DNA of 64,000 bases from Galaxea fascicularis. Taxonomy: Eukaryota; Cnidaria; Anthozoa; Scleractinia; Euphylliidae. The position numbers and the translations under genes were made by a program. Within the stretch, counting starts at the first letter, position 1. The number at the start of each line of letters is the position of its first letter. The notes below the pieces were generated by a model, which saw only the letters and a program-made list of their open reading frames with translations, did not search any database and was not told the DNA's origin. Positions 1-13,100 of the stretch are shown here, piece by piece. The DNA is taken from positions 5,621,205 through 5,685,204 of the forward strand of contig OX419338.1 of NCBI GenBank assembly GCA_948470475.1, in the 5' to 3' direction.

Positions 1-857
1 TTATCAAAACGTGTCTTTGATTGATACACCTACGCTACAAGTAACAGGTAAAATTAAACCATGGATAACTCTTTTTTCCTTTCCTTTTCCATTGTATTCT
101 GTGAAATTTTCAAAAGACTTGTTTCTCTAAGGCAATCATCACAATCCAATTTTAGTTAAGTTTCAGAAAAAGTGCAAAATTCCTGAGTTATCCCGTGGGA
201 GAAAGACATTGGGTTTGCGTGACTTACAGAGGCCTTAATTGTCACGCAATGCCATTTAATCCGTCCACTTCGTACACCAACAAGCTCCTTGTCCGAGTAT
301 TCATGAAAATTATCGCTCACTCCTCTAATCTTTTAAATATTTTGAACAGTCCTTAGTTTATGCGCGGCTAGAATTCAGTCAATATGCCCTATTTAAACGC
401 TGAATATCACGCATTTGAGCAACAAAAACGCTAGACAAAAGGCAAATTATATTCAGCTTTTTCGTTCCGATCGAGTGGTTCACAAAGAAAGGCGAACATC
501 AACAGTCGCTAGAAAGCTTTGATTGTTAAGTACTTCAGCGGAATAAACAACCAATGTTGGCTTTGATATTAATGTCTATGCAGTTTCCTTCGCTCAAAGA
601 CATTGGAAAAAAGCTAATTCCTCAATAAATATCAAAGAAAACTTGAACCACAAATTACCTTTAGCAACAAACCGATCACGTAACTGAAAAGTTCGACAAA
701 AATAAGGGATTTTATGGCGGAATAGTCTCAAACAATACGTTTCACACTGACAATAAAGAAGACTGCTTTCCGTCCAAGAGGAAGATTTTCAAGTTAAGTA
801 AACACGTGGTTCCAGACATAATGAAGCTTTATAGCTTACTCCATTAAGACTACTTAC
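1..857. other. Left-edge intron or intergenic DNA, no gene seen
   Basis: This AT-rich stretch has no long open frame and no clear repeat. It lies on the 3' side of the minus-strand exon ending at 858, so it is most likely the first intron of that gene, continuing past the window edge. I could not identify a further exon in it. Confidence 0.4.
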
Positions 858-1029
858 TTTGAGCTTTGCTCCAGTGCACAGCGTGTTCAGAAATCGTTGT
901 CTTTTCTGGATAGACCTGGCCATTAGCATATCGCCGGCAAGTTTCTTCCTCATCTACTTTGTTGGCAAAAATACGATTAGGCACAAGAACCAGGAAAAAT
1001 AAAAACAAAGCGCTGTACCCGTGAGCCAT
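858..1029 (-). CDS. First coding exon of a probable secreted protein (partial)
   Basis: Reading the minus strand from the ATG at 1027-1029, the first 23 or so residues are a classical signal peptide: Met-Ala-His, a run of Leu/Phe/Val, then a plausible cleavage site after Ile-Phe-Ala. The mature part is polar and begins Asn-Lys-Val-Asp-Glu-Glu-Glu, with one cysteine shortly after. The exon ends at a consensus donor (GTAAGT, rc of 852-857) with one base left over, 57 codons in. Remaining exons must lie left of the window, so family and function cannot be given. It is divergent from the armadillo-like gene at 2256. The longer frame reading upstream of this ATG lacks signal-peptide character, so I prefer this start. 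A chance ORF is possible, but signal peptide plus perfect donor argues against it. Confidence 0.5.
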
Positions 1030-2255
1030 TTTGAAAAGATGAGAAAGTGTGACCAAACGCGCCTGCGTAGTACAATAGGGTATTTCCTGACGTGGACCAA
1101 TGAAATTGCTTTCGCGAATTCCCGCCAAAATGCTATTCTTTTGATTATTTTATCTGAGTCAGTTAACAAACACAGGTGCAAATTTAAATCGGCACATAAC
1201 AGTTCTCCTGATCGCCGTCACTCAGTATTATCAGTATTTGCAAAACTGGTCATATTTGATTCAGACGATTGTTTCTTTGATAACTTCAGAGTAAAAACAC
1301 TGATGAATGGAGCTTGTACTGACTTTTAGTATAATTTTCCAAATTAAATTTCACCTTTGGCATTGTTCCCTTACTCTTTGATCATGAACTGAGTTTCCAT
1401 ACTGCTAACAAAAAACGCGCCGAGTGCATTATTGAGTTGTATCAGCAAGCAGGAATTCAGTGAAAAACACAAAAGCACTTCTCAAGTGCTAAAGTCATTC
1501 AAAAATGTGCGATGAACAACTTTTTTATTTCTTTTACAAAATGTCCCCGAGATTTGAGGGAGCCGTTGAATACCGTAAGTTTGTTGATGAAATTTGTTGA
1601 CAATCTAATCCTCAAAATTTGCCTTATGATATTCAAAATAATCAACAGTTATTAACCGAAGTGGAGGTGAATATCCACCGAGTCGCTTCGCGGTTCGGTC
1701 TGAATATCCATGCACCACTTTCAGTACTTTCACCGACACTCCAATCTCTAAACGCTGACCGATACACCTCATCAACACAATCTATCGTTCTATCATTCTC
1801 ACCGACTTAGCACTGAAATAATCCCCTCGTCAGAGACTCAACAATTTCGTTCCAATTTTCGTGCTACCACATTTACCGTTGTCCCGTTGTGGCTTGTGGC
1901 GCGTCACGTCCTACTTTGAGTCAGCTTTCCCTCGGGTCAACTTGGCGGCTAATTAACTGCGCGAGTGATTTTATCCATTGTGATTTAAATGACCTGCACA
2001 ATACACTTACCCGGCATTGAGCAATGATTACATATTTTATTTACAGGCTTGTTTGACGTCTTATCGCCTGCTAAGTGCTATGTTTGCGTGAAACAGTCAA
2101 GATCAAGAGGAAATATGACCCCTATATTAACTTCGTTACGGTCATGCACAGAAACTGACTGAGTATCTGATCATCGAAAACTGAAATACCATATTGTTTA
2201 GTGTTTGCAGTTGCCATGAACATATGCTTGGCGACAATCTCGGCAGTCCAAAAAG
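1030..2255. promoter_or_regulatory. Intergenic region between divergent genes (possible bidirectional promoter)
   Basis: This 1.2-kb gap separates the minus-strand secreted-protein exon from the plus-strand armadillo-like gene, so the two promoters should lie here. A perfect AP-1-type TGAGTCA occurs at 1155-1161. Around 1665-1740 there is an imperfect inverted repeat built on GAATATCCA and its complement, likely a short mobile-element remnant. No TATA box or CpG island is convincing. Confidence 0.3.
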
Positions 2256-5200
2256 ATGAGCGCTATTTCTCCATGGGACTTCAAACACTTGGAAGTTGTG
2301 GGCACAAGAGTTTCGTCTCCTGTCGAATTTGCCGAGATCCGTGATCGAATTCCTCAACTGAAAGTAGAGACGAGAAAACGCAGTGCGGACAGGAAACCGG
2401 CAGAAATAACAAAGCAGAGAACTCCACGTTCTCTATCAAAGCGGCAAAGTTTTCTATATGTCAAGCCGCAAAAAGAAAAAGTTGTCACGGTCAAAGTTGT
2501 GATACCCAAGAAGAAATCAGAAACTATCGAGAGAAATTACCTGTGCTCTTGTGAAGATGAGCTCAGCGGGCATGTTAAAAATAATGAAGCAGACGAAATC
2601 GAGTTTAAAGAGCTCATGGACGTTTTTTCTAAGTTCAGCGTAGGACCAACAAAGGAATACGCGTCGAGGAAACTAAAGAATATCGCGAAGGGCTTCCACG
2701 GGAGCACGGTTTTAACAGACACTGAAGCAATTGAGGTAAGCGTGTTTCTTGTAAAAGAGAGGGATACACCAAGTTCGAGCTGTGGACAACCAACGTCTCA
2801 AATCTTAGATTATAAACTTTTGTGTTTGAGGATGAAGTCCTCTGGTGTTACCATTCACTTCGAATCTCTTTAGCCGCACGTTTTTGTGGCCTTATTGATT
2901 CTGCGCCTTTTTTGCAAACCAATGTTTGGAAGTTTTGTTCCAGTTTTAAATCTTTGCCGCTCATTGCCAGAGGGTGAGTGGCTTTACTCTTCACCTTGAA
3001 GTTAAGAGTTAAGATTCTCTTAATTCACCCTGAGGCAGAAACTCGTGCAGTGGAACTTTTTGCCAAGTTTGTTTTTCCTAGACGCTCGTCTGATGGCAAT
3101 CAAGCATCAGTGGGACTTATCGATTCTTCATTTTAAGATTTTGTTGACTTTTAGCGCATTAACTGGTTATGTTATCATTGTGTCACAAAATATTTGAACA
3201 ACCAGAGCTCGATCAATATAGCGTTTCGTCGGCCCATAAATTACAGGGAAAGACCTGTAATTATCTCAAGATGTCACTAAATTTTTATTTTTCCATTTAA
3301 TTTGATTATATCGCGGGTGACAAATGGCTTGAACCGAACGTAAATGCGCGAAAATTTGGCTTAAAGCGCGGGATATCGCTTTCATACGGCTTTCTATAAG
3401 ATCCAGCTACAACGCCACGTAGTTTTATCCAGCTCCGTGATGATCAGTATCAAGCCTTTTTCGTCATTCGAGACTTCAGTGTCTTGAAAGGAATGTCACA
3501 GAAAAAAATTTCCGTCGCAACATTTTCCTTGGCTAAATAAGTGTACTGACATATTGTCCACGTCCCCAGTAACAATTCAAATAGTGATCCGTCAACCAGC
3601 GGCATTTATGCTAATAACAGATTCTTTGAGCAAAGTGCAAACAATGTAAAGGGTGAGGGATATGTTTGCGGTCTTTCAGTGTCTCTAACTATGCTGTAAA
3701 ACATTCTTAGTCTTAAGTCTTAAACACAAACAAAAAGAGGGGCACCTAATTTCCCCGATCCAGCAGGATGCCTGAGGGAACCCCGGGTTGTTATTATGTT
3801 TTGTTTATCTCTTTCATTTCCGCCGAACATGGGAAAATTATGGGAGGCCATTCAAAGAAATGAATACTCGCCCTTTAGTATTGTTTTTTTTTAATTTTTT
3901 AATTCATCAGCCATATACCTCCTACATGCGGTTTTTATATGAATTGAAAAGAATGGCGAGACAGCGGCTTTACAAAGCTTAAAGAGCTGAGAAGAAAAGA
4001 AATCTTGCATGCCAACAAGTTGAGGTTTGATTTTTATTCGGTGGGAGAACAAGGAATGCTGAATCGTTTACGTCAAGAATTCAAGTGCTTTTTGAAGGTG
4101 TATAGAATGGTACCTCGTAAAATGTGGGTGTCGTAAAAGTTTGGCCCGATCTCCAAATTTCGGAAGCATTTTTGGTGGGGCTTGAAGTCTCGTTTTCGGG
4201 TGATTTTTTCGTCTCGGAGTCTCGAATTTTTCTGCCGACGGGTCCGTTTGGTCTTTTCAGAGTTCATGGGTACAGCTTATCGAACTGAGCAAGTAGATCA
4301 AAACAGTAAAACAAGACAAAGAAGTATTGGTGGTCTTCCGCTAGCTTCCATTGGCGTTTTCGCTCATTTTATTTAGCTTCATTTCTACCATTATCTCGAA
4401 GTTTTCGGGCTCGGAATTGATAAAAACTCTGATGTCTCGGTCTCGAATTTTGAAGCCAGGGTCTCACAGTCGCGCAAAGTCTCGAATTTACCACTCTATA
4501 CCCCTACAATCCTACAGTTTGCTGCACTCTCATTTGAGGGAGGGTCTCAACGGGGTAGTGACTTATACGGTTAACGGCTAAAATTTTTAGCTATTTTACG
4601 GCTAACGGCAATTTTTTTTTTAAATTACGGTTAACAGAAAAGTTAAAAATTAATTTCCTCTGTCTTAAAGAGTTAAATATTAATAATCCTTTGTTTTTTT
4701 TTTGTCAAACAACATATTTCAAGTCTTTCAGTAGAGTGATTTCAAATTGCACGATGTTACCACTTATGTAACGAAATTGGACCGCTCTCTCATAACCTCA
4801 TACTCCTCCCTAGCTCCCAATGCGGAGTTTTACGTCATTTATACTCAAATACTTCAACTTTTACTACCCAACGTTTTTTCGTGTACCTGTTATGAGTAAA
4901 TAACACCAATAAAAAGAGGGTCACCGTGTTGATTTCCCTGCAACACGGCTTCAAACGATCGTTTTCCGCAAAGGGACTTGGGCGAGGTCTTAAATGGTAG
5001 ACCACACGCACGAGTTTTGCGCTTTTTTCTGCTATTTTCGAATATTCATTCTTTACAACAAGTCATCGACGGTGAAGCGACTTCCAAGAGTGATCAAAGA
5101 AGTCGATAAATAAAACCTGACAAACTTTGATGTCGCAATGTCATGCGCAGTAGGATATGGGCATTGCAAAACAAGGGAATCACCTTAACCAAATTGCTAA

Positions 5201-8200
5201 ATGAATATTGGATACAGCATCTGTTGAGGAATTTTAAGTATTATGCGTACAGAAATAAATATATTTTACATAATAACACACTTTTTCAACTGCAGCGCAA
5301 AAGAAGGAACGACGATGTCATCGTACAAGTTACCTATATCATACTGTACATTGCTATATTTTCTTTTACCAGTCATATGCCTACAAGCATGCTGGCGTAG
5401 AGACACTAGACAAGACACGTGACCGGTCATAGATCGTCTTCAAAATCTTAAGTAATTTTTTGTTTGTTTTACGATTAACTCTTTTTTACGGCTAATGGTT
5501 AAATATTTTCAATTTTTACGCCTAAAGACTAACTTTTTTTTTTGCCGTTTTACGGCTATCGGTTAATCCCATTGAGACCCTCTTGAGGCCCTTTGGTTCT
5601 CATGAGCAAAACTTCTATTTATAGGAACGTCTAATTTTGGAGCTAAGTTATGGTGTCCGATCTGAGATGTACGAAGTGTCGTTCGCAGTTTTACTTAAAA
5701 AAGGCGTCATCCGCGTGAAACAATTATGTTTGAGACATTTGTCAGTCACTAGGCAGGCCTATTTCCAATTACCTGATTAAACATCCCTCTTTTTAATTTT
5801 TTTCCGTACAATTTGCCACGATGATCTCTTTATCAAAATTGGAAAACTGTGCGTTTATTATTCTTCATTATAAAGCTATGTTGAATGACTGCAGGCTATT
5901 CAACAAGACGGTCTTTGCTGTTTACTTTTCAAGTTTATTTGGAACCTGTTACACTGTGGCCACAAGGAATAACGAGGTCGTAAATTCTAGTAAAGTAGAA
6001 CCAGCTCGAGCATTTTTCTCTTATAAATACAATTAATTTGTAAAAACTTTACCCTTTTTCTTTACTAAGGTCTTAAAATTACTCCATACGGACAATTATG
6101 GACTTAAGGTGTGTACAATACCTCATTATTACCTGGTCTTTAGTGACCGCTCGCACGTTAACACTCACGCTAATTAGTGAAAAGGCTACTTATTTGTAAT
6201 GACTAATTGTTTTATTAGGAAAAGTGTTCATTTAGTTGGCCAAAATATGAGCTTGGTTGTCCTTTGTTTTTCACACTCTTATTGGTCAAGTATGTAATTA
6301 GGATTAATATGTGCGAAACGCACGAGGCATAACGAGATCCGAGATCCGAGAGCTTCGTGGCGGGGCAGGGGGGTGGGTTGAGGGAAAGGTGGACGGGGTA
6401 TAGACATACGAAAATGTAAATAGTAGACAAACCTTATTTCCCTTTTATTCCATACTCACCCCACTCCCACATGAGAATATTTTTCATTGTTCACTGACCT
6501 GTTCAAATGCTATAAGATGGTCTATAATCAACGTTTGCATTTTTAATAAATATTTTGTGTTATCATAATTTGGATTATTTGATTATACAATTGCAGAGAA
6601 TTGGCTCAAATGCATTCGCGCGCACTTAAGTTGTTTTTGTTCATTTGTTGTTTGGTTATTGCATTTGATAGGAGAGTATCTTAATTACAATCGGCCGACT
6701 GTGCACTGGTACCTTGAATGTCAAGAGGTTCTTGCAGCATGGACTGATGGACGAGTTAATCACTCTTATGTTGCACAGCGGAGAGGATAACATTAAGAAA
6801 GAAGCGGTGATTTGCCTTAACGAAGTTAGTGGATGAGTACGTTGTTTGTTTGGAACTAAGGAAATGATTCCGGGAAATATCAGCACATATAAACCTATTA
6901 CCTTCAGTTTTTGCTTGAGTTGTAGCGAGAAGTGATTGAAAGAAAAACAACAACAGTTTGGGAAACTTAACAAAATGCTAGGCATAACCTTATCGACGTG
7001 GTAAGCGTGTTCCTTCCGCCGAAAGGTCAACTTGATAGGCACTTAATTCACCCTTTCCTCACCGGTTAAGACAACGTCTCCCTTTCATGATCTTAGGGAG
7101 GGCGGGCGAGGTGGTGGGAAGAGGGGGGGGGGGTCGAGTCGGGGAGTCGTGGACGAAAGGTATGCGTGATCACAGGGGAAGTGATTTAGGACGGTGTGGG
7201 AAAACGAAAGTAAAATATAGTTCGGGCCGCTTAAATCAGGTTTCTAAGGTGCGTGTCTTTGTAGGTAGTAGAAAAGTCCGAGCACGCCGATCTCTGGTTG
7301 GAAGTGATGACCATGTCTGGAATGGAGGTGCTGTTTGGTCACATAATGTCATCGGGACCCATGCAAAAGGAGGCGCTCCTTGCGGTCAAGAATCTCGCAA
7401 CGCATCCAAAAATGGCGCAGGCTCTCATGGAGTATGGCTTGGACTGCGTCACACAATTAACAGCTTGCAAGGTCGAATGCCGTTTTGCTGGTCTTTCCAC
7501 GTTATTACTGTGTTTGTTGAATGAAAGTTGTATATTGCCATAGTGCTACAGTGTATGTATACTTTCCATTTCTCGCTGAGTTTTGCTCTTTTGGCCACAT
7601 CAAGCCACACCCATATTTCATTCAACCTCTACAGTACGGGTGCTCTACTAAATGGGGATACCGTGAATCAAATGAACTCTAAATCAAATCAAATCAAATA
7701 TTGGTGTTTGAGGAGAGGGGAAAACCGGAGTACCCGGAGGAAAGCCTCTCGAAGCAGAGCAGAGAACCAACAAAATCAGCCCACTTATGGGAATCGAACC
7801 CGGGACACATTGGTGGAAGGCGAACGCTCTCACCACTGCGCTAACTCTGCTTCCCATGGGAATGATGTATATGAAATAAATCATATATGAACTGCGGTAA
7901 CGAAATCAAGTGAAATCAAATGAACTGCGAGGATCATCCTTCACTTGATTCTGCTTCCCATATTAGTCAGTATTAACTTTGCATCTATCTGTTTTTCTGG
8001 TTTGAATATTGTTCCTAGATGAACTAGGTCCAGGGAGCTGTTACGTGGATTTCTGCTATACTTTCCCTCAGAACTGAGAAGCTACACCGTATAATAGTTT
8101 AAGTTGCGTATTTAGCTGTGACGATTTTTCGCGTATTTAACAATTTAAACTTTCGCCCTCTAAAGTGCTCAAATTTCGTGCCCATTGGTTTTATATCCAC

Positions 8201-10037
8201 AGAATTATCAAGGGAAATATATAGGCAATCCGGAAATACAGGTGAGTCAAATAAGTAATAAAAGTAAAACAGTTAATTAAAGAAACAGAGGTAATTGGGG
8301 AGAGATAAGTTGTTTAGTGCTTAACATGTAGACCGGATCGCACCGCATCGCGCCCTCTGAGTACCAAGGGGGAATTCTAATTTAGTTTTGATCACGTTTC
8401 TACGTAGGGCCTGGTTACACAAACACTTACAAATTTAGTTTCCCATGACGCGTCTTTGGTCGAAGCGTTTCTTTCTGAGCATGATGACGTCATTGCAAAT
8501 GTTGTGGATCTATTACAGTATAGCCCTTGGTAAGTCCTATCATTGCACTGTGGTTTTCCTGTTTAATTCCTATAGCCAAACGTTAAAGGGATGTTATTGT
8601 TTTCGATCTTTAAAGTAGATATCTCATTCATTTCCACGTGTTGCTGTTCCGCGCACTATTGTTTAGAGATTTACTTCGATTAAAAGGTCATTGTCTTTCT
8701 TAGTCTTCAACAACAGCAATCTGCACGATTTCTAGCAACCTTGGCCTTCCACAAACCTGGTCTCGCAGCGCTGGTATCCCATAATGTTACGGAGCATCTG
8801 TTGTGGGCTGTCACTTGCTCGCATTGTAGGTAAGAAAGCTCATTTTGTGGATTAAATAAATAAATACTTAATTGACGACTCCCCTAGAGGGGTTTTTCAG
8901 GGAGAATGAAACAAATAATACAAATGAACACAACAGGGTTAAGAATCCCAACTGGCAGGAGGCAGACCAGTTGGCCATTTACAAGGATGACCGAGGAGTT
9001 GATCTACGCACGAACTCAGAACAACACCAGCTAGTGGCTAGAGCGGGATTTGAACCAGGGTCACCGCATTGAAATCCAGCGCCCTAAATCACTCGGCCAT
9101 CCTGCCTCCTGGATTAGGTTTTAGTGGTTCCTCACCTCAACAGTACTCGATTAAAAGCCATGATTTGAAGTGCCAAAAACGAGAAACATGTTTTTGCGTG
9201 GGTTGAAATTTGCGTTATGTTGCTCACAAAAAAAAAATGGTCAGAGACCTTTACATTTTGGTTACCACATTCTCCTACGCAGTAGAAATTATGAATTCTT
9301 TTTTGGTACGCCTAATTTGCCTTCACGCAATTATTTTATACATGTCATACGTTATTTGTTACAAAGAAGTAAGCTGGATTTTTTTTAACAGACGATTTAG
9401 GGAACAAGCAAGTATAGCCTTGAAAAACATATCTACGAACCCAGACAGAAAATCCGCACTGTCGGCGTTAAGCCAAGTTACTGTAGCGAGAACACATTCC
9501 CAACAAGAGGCAGGTTCGAATCCCGACAGCTCAGGGGCAGTTTGTTCTGATGAAAAGAACACACAAAGACCATCCACTGGTCATTTGTCACGGACTCCCA
9601 GTTCTGGAGCCTTGCTGGACAGAGATGTCAACTCAAAACTTCGAAGGACTACCTCAGAGCTCACTTCCATGTTATCTTTAGTCTTTCAAAGTGACACTCT
9701 TTGGGGAAATGGTTCGGAGAGACAATTTTTAAGGCCCACCCATTTGGCCGAACGCAGGTTGTCAAGACTGAAACAAACGAACAGTTTTAGTAAAAAGGAT
9801 AAATATTTGGACAGCTTAAGAGTTCTTACAAATACGTTGGTTGTGATGTCGAATATGATTCTGATAAGTGGAAGTGTGGAAGACAGAAGTGGCGAAATGA
9901 CTGAGGAAGTAAGGTGGGTCTTTTATTTATGAGTGTGTTATCAGTAAACTAGCTGACCTGTCAATCAATCAATCAATCAATCGATCGATCGGTCAGCTGA
10001 TCAGTCAATCAACCAACCAACCAACCAATCAACAAAT

Positions 10038-10074
<37 letters not shown>

Positions 10075-10091
10075 GAACAACCAATCTGCCT

Positions 10092-10136
<45 letters not shown>

Positions 10137-13100
10137 CCAACCAACCGATCGATTGATTGATCGTCAATCAAGTAGTCACACATTCCGTCAAACGCAATAC
10201 GTCAATCACTAAGGTGCCGGCTGATTCATCATTGAGGACTAAAGAAGAGAGCCAAGCAATAGAGTGTTTTCACTCATGTATATGACTATCAGCCATATTA
10301 GGTTACGGAAACAAAAGAAGCTTTTTGCATAAAAATAGAGTGCAACAGCCATTTCCGAGATCGCTTGAGCCTCTATTTCAAAGCGAGTCTAAGTGCGAAG
10401 TCTTTGTAATGGAAATGAGTTTTCGCTAATATGGAACGCTGAACTTATTACCATCACAAAACTTTCGCACTTTGACTCGCTTTGAAATAGAGGCTCAAGG
10501 GAACTCGGAAATGGCCCATTCCCAGAGGTTTAGGCTATGTCTGTACTATACCGGATAGCTTATCATGTCGACATGAAAAATACTACGGCCTGGTATAAAC
10601 AGAAACGGCCGAGAACTGGAACAAGTCATGACGATTCCATTTAAAGATCGATGGTGCACAGTTTCACTTCGTTACAGAAATCTCCCCGAAATCAGCGTTT
10701 TATGTGTGAACAAAAGCCCTTTCCGATATGGTTGTCGTGCCGGCCCAAGAGCTATCCGCTATAGTGTTGTTTCTTTGTTTTGGGACACCAACATGGTCGC
10801 AGTGACGTCATGTGAAAACACTCTATTACTGGAAATTAATTTCGTGATATGTATATAAAGAAGCCACAATTGTCATATTAATACCTTACTGAATATGCAT
10901 CTCATGTCCTATGATGGAATTCACTCAGTTTGATCGCCCAACCAATCCTTTCATACGCCCGCCAGTCCGTTGGTCTATCAGTCAGTTAGACTGTATGTCT
11001 AAAAATAAATTAGCTAGCCCGTTAGTCAGGCAGTTAGTCAGTCAGACAGTCATCTAGCCAGCCAGTAAGTCATCCAGGCCGTCAACAGTCATTTTGGTTA
11101 ATTAAAACAATTTGAAAGTACATCTTTTGCACACAGGAGGTTGAACCAGGCGGCTGCCATTATTCAAAACGGTGGACTTAAATTTCTTCACGAGCTGGAG
11201 TTTCTGAGCAACAAACTGTTAAATGCCAACCCTCCTTCGTTCCATAACATTGACCCGACAACTCTGCCCCCGAAAGAAATTGTTCGAACACTGAAAAACG
11301 CAAGAACAAACTTGATATTCGAGAGTACAATCGCTAAAAGAAAAGAATCCTGCAAAAGATACGCGGAGTTTGGATTTGAATCAAACGAACTTGATTTTGT
11401 AAAGGCGGCACTTAATTTGTTGTGCCTGTTCGCTGAGACAACGGCTCCAGAGTTTGATCCTTGTTTAGAAGATATGAGAGTGCTACAGGGATCTCGTTTT
11501 AAGGATACAAAACGACACATCTCGTTCCACAAGTCAGCAATGCTGGTGAAGAATGCAATAAAGTTTAGCAAAGGAACGGATGGCCAGAAAATGAAACGAA
11601 AAAGGTTTGTAATGTATTCCTCTCTTAAAAGTCATTAAAGTGAGATCCATCTCGTGGAAATTTGAGTCGACGATAAATACATCCAGAAGGCACGATTATA
11701 ATCAAAGTGAGTCCATGTACCCGACTCCACGCTGTTCTAAAGGGGGCAGTTTCTAAGTAGCCTGAGTATCAGGCCCTACCGGGGAAGCGGGGACGAGTGG
11801 AAGGAAGAGGAGAAGGGCCTGACACAAAGCTATTGATTCGCTTGTGTCCAACATCCAGATTCTGGATGTTACGCTAATTGGTCAAAAGACAATAAGAAAC
11901 GTCACGTGAGTCAACCGGAAGTCAAGCTTCCAGCGCAGGGGTTACAGACGCCATATTGAAGTTTACTCTCATGACACATGACAGTTACCGAAAGTGATTT
12001 TGATTGGCTAATTTTAACACGCGCTGTATGGGGGTGGAAGGCTTCTGAGAAGCTGTTTGTGTCAGGCGTTTCTTCCTTCGCTTTCTCGCTCTTTTTGCCT
12101 TCCCCACCCTAGAAACGCCTGATACTCAGGCTATTTCTAAAGAAACCTTGGTGCTGCGTCGGTGGGGGACTTGTACACAAGAATTTTGTTTTATCAATGG
12201 AGTCGGATAATGTAAATTGACCACCGTACAGGGACTCTAAAAGCTAAGAATCTAAAAGCTTAGAATCCCTGTACGGTGCTCAATTTATATTACCAACTCC
12301 GTTGATAAAACCAAATTTTTGTCAATACTGTTCAGCGTGCGTGGACTTTCATGTGAAAAAAGCCGGCTAAACGTTTACATTCAGCGAATATGCAATAAAG
12401 GCTTGAATAAGAAAGAGATCCCAGTCCGTATTGTGATCAATGTTGTAACGCAACTGCCTGTGTGTACTTTCCTTTCTCCTGTGAAAGGCAAAGCACCGCA
12501 TTATTTGATCTCTCGTTTCAGGTCATTCACTCGTAGTATTTCTCAAGCCAGCATTGATAATGCGACATCACCCAAACCGCCCCAGCCCCCTTCGGTAAAT
12601 GACACACCAACGCCACTGGTGCAAGCTACAACGAGTGATGCACTCGAGACAACACATTATGTGAAACAAAGTTTGCTTGATGCTAAGGTGATCTATTGTT
12701 TAGCTCCATGGATAATGTGCGGAATTTACGAGATTCAGGTAAGTGTTGAACTAACAACCAGCCATGTCTTTCGAATAGGAGCCCCCAGACTGCCAGATGT
12801 CTGGGACGTCGTTTACTATATATTTTAGGGCGCGCGGCTGTTCCAACCTACTTTGACCCAAATCGCCCAATTTCATCCTGAAGCAATAAATTCTTTCCAA
12901 TCGCAAGCGCTAGCTCCCCCAAACCAAGCCTTATGGGACAAAAATAAGCTAGAGGACGTTCACTTTATGCAGAAGGCAGACACACATAGTTCCATAAGCC
13001 GGAACAGTGTTGCTGAGTTTTTTTATGCTGTTGGTTGTGATTACCTCTGTCAGTGATTACCTCTGTCAGTCTCCGCTGTCTCCGTCTTCCGCTTGAAGCA

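Noticed and set aside
6656..7042. 128-codon minus-strand frame
   Set aside because: It is antisense to the armadillo-like exon at 6672-6824 and runs into intron sequence; the plus strand has the coding signature.
7087..7524. 145-codon plus-strand frame over the exon at 7265-7526
   Set aside because: The other frame there continues in phase with neighbouring exons and shows armadillo-type helices; this one is a low-complexity Gly/Arg shadow.
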